From: Apilactobacillus waqarii
GTDB lineage: Bacteria; Bacillota; Bacilli; Lactobacillales; Lactobacillaceae
Assembly: GCF_019061205.1 (NCBI RefSeq)
Contig: NZ_JAHQYH010000001.1
Span: 62,001-126,000 of the forward strand
DNA: 64,000 nt
Direction: 5' to 3'
A program made the translations under genes and the position numbers. Below, piece after piece: positions 1-8,605 of the stretch; the first letter of the stretch is position 1, and the number at the start of each line of letters is the position of its first letter. The notes below the pieces were generated by a model, which was not told the DNA's origin, made no database searches, and worked only from the letters and a program-made list of their open reading frames with translations.

Positions 1-14
1 AAGAGGTGTTATAA

Positions 15-818
15 ATGAAAGCATTCGACTTAATTAACCAGTTTGAAAAATTTGCACCAAAGGAGATTGCGGTTGAACACGACCCAATCGGTTTGCAAAT
101 CGGATCGATTAATCAAGAAATTCATAAGGTATTAGTAACCTTAGACGTTAGACCAGAAGTGGTTGAAGAAGCGATTGAAAACGACTGTGATATGATTTTT
201 TCTCATCATCCAGCGATGTTTAGACCCGTTAAGAACATGGATTTAGATGTCCCACAAAACAAGATGTATGCCGATATCATTAAGCACAACATCGTTGTTT
301 ATTCTGCCCACACCAATTTAGATAATGCCGATGGCGGTATGAACGATTGGTTAGCTGAAGCAATGGACTTAAGAAACGTGGAAGGACTAGTAAGTCAAGG
401 AGACTATAAGGGCGTTGAATACTTCATGGGTCGCATTGGTGAACTAAAGGAAACCACAACAGTCGAACAATTTGCGCATAATTGTAAGGAATACTTTAAC
501 GTTTCCGGCCTTCGATTAATTAGTCATGAATTGAATAAACCAGTTAAAAAAGTCGCGGTTTTAGGTGGCGATGGTGGTAAGTTCTATAATATTGCTAAGG
601 ATAAAGGTGCAGACGTTTATGTTACCGGGGATGTTTATTATCATGTCGGTCATGATATGATTGCTGACCATATGTCAGTTGTCGATCCTGGCCACCATAT
701 TGAAAGTATTTGTAAGCCATATTTGGCAGAAATGTTCAAAGAGTGGGCAAAAGATTATGATTGGCCAATAGATGTGATAGAATCTTCTATAAACACTGAT
801 CCATATCAATTTATTTAG
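15..818 (+). CDS. Nif3-like dinuclear metal center hexameric protein
   Basis: This 267-residue protein belongs to the Nif3/YqfO (DUF34) family, whose members form toroidal hexamers with a two-metal site; the biochemical role is not settled and the label GTP cyclohydrolase 1 type 2 is doubtful. Visible metal ligands are His64-His65 in FSHHP, His99 and Asp103 in YSAHTNLDNADGG, and the C-terminal GHH motif near residue 227. It is the compact form, lacking the roughly 100-residue PII-like insert of Bacillus YqfO. An AAGAGGTG ribosome site just upstream supports the ATG start. In many Firmicutes it follows the tRNA methyltransferase gene trmK, which would lie outside the window. pepT follows after 11 bases, so co-transcription is likely. 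Confidence 0.9.
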   Translation: MKAFDLINQFEKFAPKEIAVEHDPIGLQIGSINQEIHKVLVTLDVRPEVVEEAIENDCDMIFSHHPAMFRPVKNMDLDVPQNKMYADIIKHNIVVYSAHTNLDNADGGMNDWLAEAMDLRNVEGLVSQGDYKGVEYFMGRIGELKETTTVEQFAHNCKEYFNVSGLRLISHELNKPVKKVAVLGGDGGKFYNIAKDKGADVYVTGDVYYHVGHDMIADHMSVVDPGHHIESICKPYLAEMFKEWAKDYDWPIDVIESSINTDPYQFI

Positions 819-829
819 GGGGAAACACC

Positions 830-2065
830 ATGAGTAAGTATGAAGACTTAGTACCTCGTTTTTTGAGATACGTTAAGATTAACACGCGTTCTGATGAAAG
901 CAGCACTGCTATTCCATCAGCAAACCGTGAAACAGTATTTTTGAACCAATTAAAGGAAGAACTAAAAGAAATTGGATTATCTAACGTAAGAACAAATGAA
1001 GAAAGTGCATATGTATTTGCGACTCTACCTTCAAACATCGACAAAGATGTGAAGAAAATTGGTTTCATTTCACATATTGATACTGCTGATTTTAATTCAG
1101 AAAATGTGAACCCACAATTTGTAGAAAACTATGATGGAAAATCAAACATCAAATTAGGTGACGGTGAATACAACTTAGATCCAAACGTATTTGAAAGTCT
1201 ACATAAGTATTCTGGTGATACTCTTATCACAACTGATGGAACCACTTTATTAGGAGCTGACGACAAGTCAGGAGTTTCCGAAATCATTTCATCCATGAAG
1301 TACTTAATTGACCATCCTGAAATTAAGCACGGTGAAATCGAAGTTGGGTTTGGTCCGGACGAAGAAATCGGAACCGGTTCATTGAAGTTTGATGTTGAAG
1401 ATTTTGGTGCTGATATGGCTTACACCGTTGATGGTGGAGCTAAGGGTCAATTACAATATGAAACATTTAACGCTGCTGGTGCAACCGTTGAAATTAAAGG
1501 AACCGATGTCCATCCTGGTGAAGCCAAAGATGTTATGGTCAATGCAGCTCTATTAGCAATGGAATTCAATTCTAAACTACCTGCATACGAAAGACCTGAA
1601 TACACTGATGGTAAGGAAGGATTCTACTTCTTACTTGAAATCAACGGTACTCCAGACAACACTAAGATGTCATACATCATCAGAGATCATGACAGAAATC
1701 GTTTTGAAGAAAGAAAACAATACTTCAAAAAGATTGCTGATGAAATGAACAAACAATTTGACTATGACCGTGTTCATGTTGAAGTTAAAGATCAATACTA
1801 CAACATGGCCGAAGTAATCGAAAAGAACATGGAAGTCGTTGACTTAGCCAAAGAAGCAATGAACAACGTTGATGTTAAACCAGACATTTTCCCAGTTCGT
1901 GGAGGGACTGATGGTTCAACAATCTCATTCAAGGGATTACCAACACCAAACTTGTTTGCCGGTGGTGAAAACATGCACGGTCGTTTTGAATACGTATCTG
2001 TTCAAACAATGGAAAAAGCATGTGACGTCATTATTGAAATCGCTAAATTAAACGCAGAAAAATAA
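830..2065 (+). CDS. pepT: Peptidase T (tripeptide aminopeptidase)
   Basis: This 411-residue M20B metallopeptidase releases N-terminal residues from tripeptides in the cytoplasm, the last stage of using imported peptides in lactic acid bacteria. The two-zinc site is intact: His82 and Asp84 in SHIDTAD, a bridging Asp in GADDKSG near residue 145, the catalytic Glu pair in PDEEIGTGS near 180, and the C-terminal GGENMHGRFE histidine. The segment VRGGTDGS with its conserved Arg and Asp is typical of PepT rather than other M20 enzymes. Length matches the family (about 410). A GGGGGAAA ribosome site precedes the ATG. The gene lies 11 bases behind the Nif3-like gene and ends just before the CtsR operator of clpB. 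Confidence 0.96.
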   Translation: MSKYEDLVPRFLRYVKINTRSDESSTAIPSANRETVFLNQLKEELKEIGLSNVRTNEESAYVFATLPSNIDKDVKKIGFISHIDTADFNSENVNPQFVENYDGKSNIKLGDGEYNLDPNVFESLHKYSGDTLITTDGTTLLGADDKSGVSEIISSMKYLIDHPEIKHGEIEVGFGPDEEIGTGSLKFDVEDFGADMAYTVDGGAKGQLQYETFNAAGATVEIKGTDVHPGEAKDVMVNAALLAMEFNSKLPAYERPEYTDGKEGFYFLLEINGTPDNTKMSYIIRDHDRNRFEERKQYFKKIADEMNKQFDYDRVHVEVKDQYYNMAEVIEKNMEVVDLAKEAMNNVDVKPDIFPVRGGTDGSTISFKGLPTPNLFAGGENMHGRFEYVSVQTMEKACDVIIEIAKLNAEK

Positions 2066-2067
2066 TT

Positions 2068-2084
2068 AGTCAAAAAAGGTCAAA
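2068..2084 (+). promoter_or_regulatory. CtsR operator upstream of clpB
   Basis: AGTCAAA-AAA-GGTCAAA matches the CtsR heptad direct repeat RGTCAAA-NAN-RGTCAAA at every defined position. It begins three bases after the pepT stop codon and ends five bases before the -35 of the predicted clpB promoter. CtsR is the repressor of clp genes in low-GC Gram-positive bacteria, so heat-stress control of clpB is the natural reading. Confidence 0.88.
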
Positions 2085-2089
2085 ATAAT

Positions 2090-2117
2090 TTGATTTAATG
2101 TGACCTTTTGTTAAAAT
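2090..2117 (+). promoter_or_regulatory. Predicted clpB promoter
   Basis: The -35 TTGATT (2090-2095) and -10 TAAAAT (2112-2117) are separated by 16 bases, and TG at 2109-2110 makes an extended -10. The expected start near 2124 lies inside the left arm of the following hairpin. This is a pattern match only. Confidence 0.6.
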
Positions 2118-2119
2118 TT

Positions 2120-2155
2120 ACCTATGAGATGGATTTCTCATAGGTATTTTTTATT
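2120..2155 (+). terminator. Intrinsic terminator after pepT, abutting the clpB promoter
   Basis: A 10-bp perfect stem (ACCTATGAGA with TCTCATAGGT), a six-base loop and a following T-rich tract form a standard Rho-independent terminator. It lies between the clpB -10 and the clpB start codon, so it probably stops pepT readthrough while the clpB transcript starts inside it. Confidence 0.75.
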
Positions 2156-2170
2156 AAGTAGGTGAAATAA

Positions 2171-4753
2171 TTGAATCCAGATGAATTAACAGAAGCAGTA
2201 TCACAAGCGTTAGCTGAAGCACAAAAGGTGGCTGCTAATCGCAAACATCAAGAAATCACTATTACCCATTTATTCAAGGTATTGGTTCAACCAGGTGAAT
2301 TAGCAAGACAAATTTTTGCTGAAGCAGGGATGAACGTTGATGATTTCGAAAAGCAATTGGATCAACAACTAGATGAAATTGCAACAGTAGATGGCCAAGG
2401 CGTGGCCTATGGACAAAATATTTCATCTAGTATGCTCGAACTATTACAAAATGCAGAAAAAGAAAAAACAAACTTGGGTGATGGCTACGTTGCTGTTGAT
2501 ACATTAGTAATCGCATTAATGGATACAACAGGAAACAAAGTTGTCGACTATGTAAAAGACCAAGGAATTACAAAACAAAAGATTGAAGAAGTAGTACAAA
2601 ATATCAGAGGGGGCGAAAAGGTGACTTCAAAGAATCAAGAAGATAATTATCAAGCACTTAAGAAATATGGTGTCGACTTGGTTGCCGAAGCCAGAGCAGG
2701 TAAGTTAGGCCCTATTATCGGAAGAGACGAAGAAATTCTAGACGTAATTAGAATTCTTTCCAGAATGACCAAGAATAACCCTGTTTTGATTGGGGACCCT
2801 GGTGTTGGTAAGACCGCCATTGTTGAAGGTTTAGCAAAACGTATTGCCGTAAATGACGTTCCTGAAAACTTAAAGGATAAGTCTTTATTTGAATTAGACA
2901 TGAGTTCATTGATTGCTGGTGCCAAGTACCGTGGTGAATTCGAAGAACGTTTGAAGGCTGTTTTAAAGGCTGTTAAAAAGTCTGAAGGTCAAATTATCAT
3001 GTTCATCGATGAAATTCATAACATTGTTGGTGCAGGTAAATCAGAAGGTAGTATGGATGCCGGAAACATCTTAAAACCAATGTTAGCTCGTGGTGAGCTA
3101 CATTTGATTGGTGCAACTACTGTTGATGAATACAGAAAGTACATGCAAAAAGATAAAGCACTTGAAAGACGTTTTCAAAAGGTTAGCGTTGATGAACCAA
3201 GTGTTGACGATACCATCACAATTCTTCGTGGAATTAAGGAACGACTAGAAATTCATCACGGAGTAAGAATTCACGACAACGCCTTAGTTGCAGCTGCTAA
3301 GTTAGCAGACCGTTATATTCCAGATCGTTTCTTACCAGATAAAGCGATTGATTTAGTTGATGAAGCATCTTCCACAATCGAAGTTGAAATGAATTCCAAT
3401 CCAACTGAATTGGATCAAGCCAACCGTAAGTTAATGCGTGCCGAAGTCGAAGAAGCCGCATTAAAGAACGAAGAAGACGATGAATCCAAGGCTCGTTTGG
3501 CCAAACTAGAACCAGAACTAGCAAACTTAAAGGAAACCGTTAATAAGTTAAACGCTAGATGGCAACAAGAAAAATCATCCATTAAGACATTAGGTGACAA
3601 GAAGGCTGAATTAGACCAAGCTAAAAATGACTTGCAACAAGCCGAAAGTTCATACGACCTAAATAAGGCTGCAATTCTAAAACACGGTACGATTCCAAAG
3701 CTTGAAGAAGAACTTGCTAAGATGGAAAACCAAGACCATGAAGATGACTGGTTGGTTAGTGAGTCAGTTACAGAAGACGGCATTGCCGAAGTATTAAGCC
3801 GTGAAACTAAGATTCCTGTAGCCCGTTTGATGCAAGGTGAAAGAGAAAAACTACTTCATTTAGACGATAACTTGCACAAGCGAGTAGTTGGTCAAGATGA
3901 AGCCGTTGAAGCTGTTTCCGATGCAGTATTACGTTCTAGAGCTGGTCTACAAGACCCAAGCAAGCCATTAGGATCATTTTTATTCCTAGGACCTACCGGT
4001 GTTGGTAAGACCGAACTTGCAAAATCATTAGCTGAAAACTTATTTGATTCAGAAGAACACATGGTAAGAATTGACATGTCAGAATACATGGAAAAAGAAT
4101 CGGTTTCCAGACTTGTTGGTGCTGCTCCAGGATATGTTGGTTACGAAGAAGGTGGCCAATTAACTGAAGCCGTTAGAAGAGACCCATACACCATTGTTTT
4201 ATTTGATGAAATAGAAAAAGCGCATCCTGATGTCTTCAACGTCTTACTACAAGTGTTAGACGATGGAAGATTAACTGATGGTCAAGGCCACACAGTTGAC
4301 TTCAAGAATACGCTATTGATTATGACATCAAACCTAGGTTCTGATATCTTATTGAATGGTTTGGATAAAGACGGCAATATTTCTGATAAGGCTAAGAAAC
4401 AAGTCAATGAATTGTTGAAGAAGAGCTTTAAGCCAGAATTCCTAAACCGAATTGATGACATCATCACATTCAAGCCACTATCCAAGAATGATGTAAGACA
4501 AATTGTTAAGCATTTAATCGACCAATTAGGTCAACGTTTAAAAGATCAACAAATCAAGATTGAAGTTAGTGATGAAGCGCTAGACTGGATCACTGATAAT
4601 GGATACGACCCACAATATGGTGGAAGACCATTACAAAGATTTGTTACAAGAAATGTCGAAACACCATTGGCTAAGTTAATCATTGCAGACAAGGTAAAAG
4701 CCAAATCTACAGTTAAGATTGGATTAGCTAACAATGAATTAACATTTGAATAA
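2171..4753 (+). CDS. clpB: ATP-dependent disaggregase ClpB
   Basis: ClpB is the hexameric AAA+ disaggregase that rescues heat-aggregated proteins with DnaK. The 860 residues hold an N-terminal Clp repeat domain (about 1-145), NBD1 with Walker A GDPGVGKT near 209 and Walker [11 protein letters not shown], the coiled-coil M domain (about 410-530) that separates ClpB from ClpC/E/L, and NBD2 with GPTGVGKT near 607. Translation begins at TTG, six bases after AGGTG; no better in-frame ATG exists. An exact CtsR box and an extended -10 promoter lie upstream, and the gene is monocistronic, closed by a strong bidirectional hairpin. Confidence 0.97.
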   Translation: MNPDELTEAVSQALAEAQKVAANRKHQEITITHLFKVLVQPGELARQIFAEAGMNVDDFEKQLDQQLDEIATVDGQGVAYGQNISSSMLELLQNAEKEKTNLGDGYVAVDTLVIALMDTTGNKVVDYVKDQGITKQKIEEVVQNIRGGEKVTSKNQEDNYQALKKYGVDLVAEARAGKLGPIIGRDEEILDVIRILSRMTKNNPVLIGDPGVGKTAIVEGLAKRIAVNDVPENLKDKSLFELDMSSLIAGAKYRGEFEERLKAVLKAVKKSEGQIIMFIDEIHNIVGAGKSEGSMDAGNILKPMLARGELHLIGATTVDEYRKYMQKDKALERRFQKVSVDEPSVDDTITILRGIKERLEIHHGVRIHDNALVAAAKLADRYIPDRFLPDKAIDLVDEASSTIEVEMNSNPTELDQANRKLMRAEVEEAALKNEEDDESKARLAKLEPELANLKETVNKLNARWQQEKSSIKTLGDKKAELDQAKNDLQQAESSYDLNKAAILKHGTIPKLEEELAKMENQDHEDDWLVSESVTEDGIAEVLSRETKIPVARLMQGEREKLLHLDDNLHKRVVGQDEAVEAVSDAVLRSRAGLQDPSKPLGSFLFLGPTGVGKTELAKSLAENLFDSEEHMVRIDMSEYMEKESVSRLVGAAPGYVGYEEGGQLTEAVRRDPYTIVLFDEIEKAHPDVFNVLLQVLDDGRLTDGQGHTVDFKNTLLIMTSNLGSDILLNGLDKDGNISDKAKKQVNELLKKSFKPEFLNRIDDIITFKPLSKNDVRQIVKHLIDQLGQRLKDQQIKIEVSDEALDWITDNGYDPQYGGRPLQRFVTRNVETPLAKLIIADKVKAKSTVKIGLANNELTFE

Positions 4754-4755
4754 AC

Positions 4756-4787
4756 AAAAAAGCTCAAGTTAATTAACTTGAGCTTTT
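4756..4787. terminator. Bidirectional terminator between clpB and the DUF2929 gene
   Basis: AAAAGCTCAAGTT pairs with AACTTGAGCTTTT around a minimal AATT centre, with A-tract and T-tract flanks. It can end both clpB (plus) and the convergent small membrane protein gene (minus). Confidence 0.85.
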
Positions 4788-4788
4788 A

Positions 4789-4977
4789 TTATTTGACTGA
4801 GTGTTTTGAAATAAGTGTTAAAGCGTTAACAGCGATTAATACAACAACGGCTGATACGACACCAATTTCAGTTAAGTTATAGGTTAGTCCAGTTAATTGA
4901 CTGGCAATGTATCCGATGATTTCACCGAAGATAACAGCCCAGAAAATAACTAATAGATTTGAAATAATGAATTTCAT
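4789..4977 (-). CDS. DUF2929 family small membrane protein
   Basis: This 62-residue protein (MKFIISNLLV...) has two predicted membrane helices (about 3-22 and 35-54) with a GEIIGYIASQLTG link. It resembles the DUF2929/YjzD family of short Firmicutes membrane proteins of unknown function. I placed the start at the second of two adjacent ATGs because GAGGTG (4984-4989) is six bases upstream of it; an in-frame ATG at 4998 would include the ribosome site in the coding part. It is convergent with clpB and divergent from dnaE. Confidence 0.8.
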   Translation of the reverse strand: MKFIISNLLVIFWAVIFGEIIGYIASQLTGLTYNLTEIGVVSAVVVLIAVNALTLISKHSVK

Positions 4978-5061
4978 CATATCCACCTCACATTTCATAG
5001 AAATTTTACCACAGTTAAGAAGTAAAAAACAGTTATAAATAATCCAACGAATTGATATTTT

Positions 5062-5070
5062 TGTTATAAT
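5062..5070 (+). promoter_or_regulatory. Extended -10 promoter of dnaE
   Basis: TGTTATAAT is an extended -10 with a consensus hexamer (5065-5070). No good -35 lies 16-18 bases upstream. The expected start near 5077 would leave a leader of under 20 bases before the dnaE ATG. Confidence 0.5.
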
Positions 5071-5094
5071 TGTTGAAGGAAAGGGATGATTTTT

Positions 5095-8000
5095 ATGGAT
5101 TATACACCGTTAAACGTAATGAGCTCATACAGTTTGTTGAATAGTACAATCTCAATAGATGAATTAATTTCAACAGCAATTAAACGTGGGTATACTAACC
5201 TGGCGTTGACTGATGACAAAGTTATGTATGGTGCAATTGAATTCTATGATAAGTGTATAAAAAATAATATTCATCCAATCATCGGACTTACTTTGTCTGT
5301 TGAGAATGTCTCAGCGGATGAAGAGTCGAATCAATTGATTGTTTTAGCAAAGAATAATGATGGATACAGAAACATTATGAAATTATCAACTCTTGCTAAA
5401 ACAAGAGAAAACGAAAATCTCTCAACAGATGATGTACTTAGTTTTACCAAAGATACTTTTATAATTATTCCCGATTACGGCGAGGTAGCAGCGTTGATTA
5501 AACAACACCAAGTCGATACAGTGAGTGATTTTATAGGTAATCTTAAGAATGGGTACCAAGATGATGATATCTTCTTAGCGATTAGTGAAGAAAAACTAGA
5601 AGATAATGACTACATTGAACAAGTTAAATCATTATCAGAACAATTAGGGGTTGGCCTAATTGCGTCATCTAGAGTCCAAAATCTAAATAGTGATGATGCA
5701 TTCGCACTAAAGGTAATGCAATGCATTCGAGATGATAATCGCCGTTTAACCAATCCTCTTGGTGAAAGTCATGAAGAAACCCAGAACTGGTTAAAACAAA
5801 GTTCTGACGTGATTAATGACTACCAACTAAAGGGGCTTGAAGAATGCTTAACTAACAACGACAAAGTAGCCAAAAGCTGTCATGTCGAGATTAGTAAAAA
5901 ACAACCGGTACTACCACACTATGAAAATGGCAAGAACATGTCATCCAAGGATTTCTTGGCAGAGTTATGTATAACTGGTTTAAAGCATCGTTTAGTAGAA
6001 CTAGCGGTTCCAAAAGACAAATGGCTAGTATATCGTGATCGTCTAAAACACGAGTTACAAGTGATTGATGGCATGGGCTTCAACGATTATTTCCTAATCG
6101 TGTGGGATGTTATTAACTATGCCCATCAACAAAATATCATGACCGGTCCCGGACGTGGTTCAGCAGCTGGATCACTTGTTTCATTTTGTTTGTACATTAC
6201 AGATGTTGATCCGATTGAATACGACCTATTGTTTGAACGTTTCTTAAATGACCAACGTGCTCAAATGCCAGATATTGATTTGGATATTCCAGACGATAAA
6301 CGAGAAGTAATTCTAAACTATGTTCATGACAAGTATGGACATCAAAACGTTGCCCAAATCGTTACTTTTGATACGATGTCGACCAAACAGGTATTAAGAG
6401 ATGTTGGTAGAACATTCGGATTATCTAAGTTTGAACAAGACGAGTGGAGTAAAGCAATTCCAAATAAGTTAAAAATTACACTTAAGGAATCTTACGATAA
6501 CTCACAAAAATTAAGAAACCTGGTTAACGACAATGCCTTGAATAAGTTGATGTATGAAACGGCTACTAAACTAGAAGGTAACCCTAGACATTCATCGACG
6601 CATGCTGCCGGATTAGTGTTAAGCCAAAACAAAATTGTTGAGACTTCACCACTTCAATCAGGAAATGAAGAGCTATTGATTACTCAATATTCTAAGAACT
6701 ACGTTGAAGAAATTGGTTTGTTGAAAATTGATTTTCTTGGTTTAAAGAACCTTTCAATTTTAAACGACATCATTCAACTAGTTAGAAAAGATGTTAACAG
6801 TAACTTTGATATCAGAAAGATTAATTTAAACGATTCAAAAACACTGGAATTATTCCAACAGGGTGATACTAATGGAATCTTCCAATTCGAATCTGACGGA
6901 ATTAAGCGTGTTTTGAAATCATTGCATCCTGATAACTTTAATGAAGTTGCGGCAGTGGATGCATTGTACCGTCCTGGCCCAATGGAAAACATCGATACCT
7001 TCATTGCTCGAAAGAAGGGCAAGGAAAAGGTTGAAGGAATTGATTCAACGCTTGTTGATGTGTTAGGTCCAACCTACGGGATCATCGTCTACCAAGAACA
7101 GGTAATGCAAGTGGCATCAATCATGGGTGGTTTCACACTTGGTGAAGCCGACTTGTTACGTCGTGCAATGAGTAAGAAAAAGCAAGGCGTAATGGAATCC
7201 ATGAGAGATAAGTTTATTACTGGAGCCGAAAAGAAAGGTTATTCAAAGCAATCCGCTAGTCAAACATTCGAATACATTGAACGATTTGCTAGTTACGGTT
7301 TCAATAAGTCTCATGCCGTCGCATATAGTAAAATGGCGTTTGAATTGGCATACTTAAAGGCTCACTTTAGTCGTCAATTCTTTACCGGATTGTTGAACTC
7401 CGTGATGGGAAATCATGACAAGATTAATGTTTATGTTGTAGAGGCCAAGAAACGCAACATTAATGTATTGGCACCCGATATCAATAAGTCGTTTGAAGAG
7501 TTTATTGATGACGGGCAAAACATTATCTTTGGCCTAAGATGCATCAAGGGAATCCGTAGTGATTTTATTCGTGAAATTGTTGAAGGTCGTGAACAAAATG
7601 GTCCATACAAGGGACTAGAAGAGTTCATTTCCAGAATTTCACCGCAGTTTAGAAAGAATGACTTATTAAAACCACTTATTTACGTAGGTGCTTTTGATAG
7701 TTTTAGCGATAATCGCTCTGAATTAGCTAATTCAATCGATGAATACGTTGAATCAGTTAACCTAAGTGGCGGATCTCAAGACTTATTTAAGACATTAAAG
7801 CCTAAGAAGCGAGTTGCTGAGGAACTTAGTCTAGTTGATAAATTGGAGTTAGAAAATAAATACGTTGGTGTTTATTTATCAGGTCATCCAGTGGAACAAT
7901 ATCAACAACTACAAAGTGCGATGAAGATTGTTTCTTCAGACGAATTGGGTAGTTATGACGAACCAATTAACTGTCTATTGTTTGTCCAACGAGTTAAGAC

Positions 8001-8463
8001 CATTAGAACCAAAAAGGGTGACAATATGGCATTCGTTGATGGAACCGATGTTGCCGGAGATATTAACGTGACAGTCTTCCCATCAACTTACAAACTTATT
8101 GCTAATTGGATTAGAACATCCATGGTAATTTTGGTAAGTGGTAAACCAGAAAAGAGAAACGGTCAGTATCAACTGATTGCCGATAAGATGTACCCAGCAG
8201 CAAATGTTTTGAGTAAAATCAAAAAACAAATGCCTAGTGAAAAATGGTATTTGAAGATTGATGAAGCCCACAATTCCAATCAAGTATTGAGAAATGTTTA
8301 TGAATTGATGAAACAAAATCATGGAACTCATCAAGTCGTTATATATAATTCACAAAACGGTACTAAAAAGCTGTTAAGTACTGACAATAATTTGAATAAT
8401 AGCAAGGAATTGCACGATAAACTTATTCAATTATTAGGCAATGGCAATGTAGTTTATAAATAA
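5095..8463 (+). CDS. dnaE: DNA polymerase III subunit alpha DnaE
   Basis: This 1122-residue C-family replicative polymerase is the DnaE type that works with PolC in low-GC Gram-positives, mainly extending primers on the lagging strand. An N-terminal PHP domain (about 1-200) precedes the palm, with GPGRGSAAGSL near 352 and the catalytic PDIDLDIPD near 393, then the beta-binding and helix-hairpin-helix region and a C-terminal OB fold (about 960-1060). No DEDD exonuclease is inserted, which excludes PolC. I chose the ATG at 5095 because GGAAAGGG ends nine bases before it; the ATG at 5086 touches that site. pyk follows with no pfkA between them. Confidence 0.95.
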   Translation: MDYTPLNVMSSYSLLNSTISIDELISTAIKRGYTNLALTDDKVMYGAIEFYDKCIKNNIHPIIGLTLSVENVSADEESNQLIVLAKNNDGYRNIMKLSTLAKTRENENLSTDDVLSFTKDTFIIIPDYGEVAALIKQHQVDTVSDFIGNLKNGYQDDDIFLAISEEKLEDNDYIEQVKSLSEQLGVGLIASSRVQNLNSDDAFALKVMQCIRDDNRRLTNPLGESHEETQNWLKQSSDVINDYQLKGLEECLTNNDKVAKSCHVEISKKQPVLPHYENGKNMSSKDFLAELCITGLKHRLVELAVPKDKWLVYRDRLKHELQVIDGMGFNDYFLIVWDVINYAHQQNIMTGPGRGSAAGSLVSFCLYITDVDPIEYDLLFERFLNDQRAQMPDIDLDIPDDKREVILNYVHDKYGHQNVAQIVTFDTMSTKQVLRDVGRTFGLSKFEQDEWSKAIPNKLKITLKESYDNSQKLRNLVNDNALNKLMYETATKLEGNPRHSSTHAAGLVLSQNKIVETSPLQSGNEELLITQYSKNYVEEIGLLKIDFLGLKNLSILNDIIQLVRKDVNSNFDIRKINLNDSKTLELFQQGDTNGIFQFESDGIKRVLKSLHPDNFNEVAAVDALYRPGPMENIDTFIARKKGKEKVEGIDSTLVDVLGPTYGIIVYQEQVMQVASIMGGFTLGEADLLRRAMSKKKQGVMESMRDKFITGAEKKGYSKQSASQTFEYIERFASYGFNKSHAVAYSKMAFELAYLKAHFSRQFFTGLLNSVMGNHDKINVYVVEAKKRNINVLAPDINKSFEEFIDDGQNIIFGLRCIKGIRSDFIREIVEGREQNGPYKGLEEFISRISPQFRKNDLLKPLIYVGAFDSFSDNRSELANSIDEYVESVNLSGGSQDLFKTLKPKKRVAEELSLVDKLELENKYVGVYLSGHPVEQYQQLQSAMKIVSSDELGSYDEPINCLLFVQRVKTIRTKKGDNMAFVDGTDVAGDINVTVFPSTYKLIANWIRTSMVILVSGKPEKRNGQYQLIADKMYPAANVLSKIKKQMPSEKWYLKIDEAHNSNQVLRNVYELMKQNHGTHQVVIYNSQNGTKKLLSTDNNLNNSKELHDKLIQLLGNGNVVYK

Positions 8464-8495
8464 TTTTGAATTATTAAAAAATTGCGCAAAAATAA

Positions 8496-8524
8496 AAGAC
8501 ATAAATTTTAAAAAGTGATACAAT
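8496..8524 (+). promoter_or_regulatory. Predicted pyk promoter
   Basis: The -35 AAGACA (8496-8501) and -10 TACAAT (8519-8524) are spaced by 17 bases, with TG at 8516-8517 giving an extended -10. An independent pyk promoter would be consistent with the missing pfkA. Confidence 0.55.
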
Positions 8525-8544
8525 TCTAGATGAAACCTAGTTAT

Positions 8545-8580
8545 GCATGATAGTCATCTTTTAGGGATGATTTATCATAC
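8545..8580 (+). other. Imperfect hairpin in the pyk leader
   Basis: ATGATAGTCATC (8547-8558) can pair with GATGATTTATCAT (8566-8578) around a TTTTAGG loop, in the untranslated leader between promoter and ribosome site. No T-tract follows, so it is not a terminator. A role in mRNA stability or regulation is possible but unproven. Confidence 0.4.
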
Positions 8581-8605
8581 AAAATAAAAGGAGAGATTTT
8601 TACTT

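Noticed and set aside
3415-3783. Antisense 122-codon open frame inside clpB
   Set aside because: It lies opposite the charged coiled coil; Ser-rich composition is the mirror of Glu/Lys codons, with no ribosome site.
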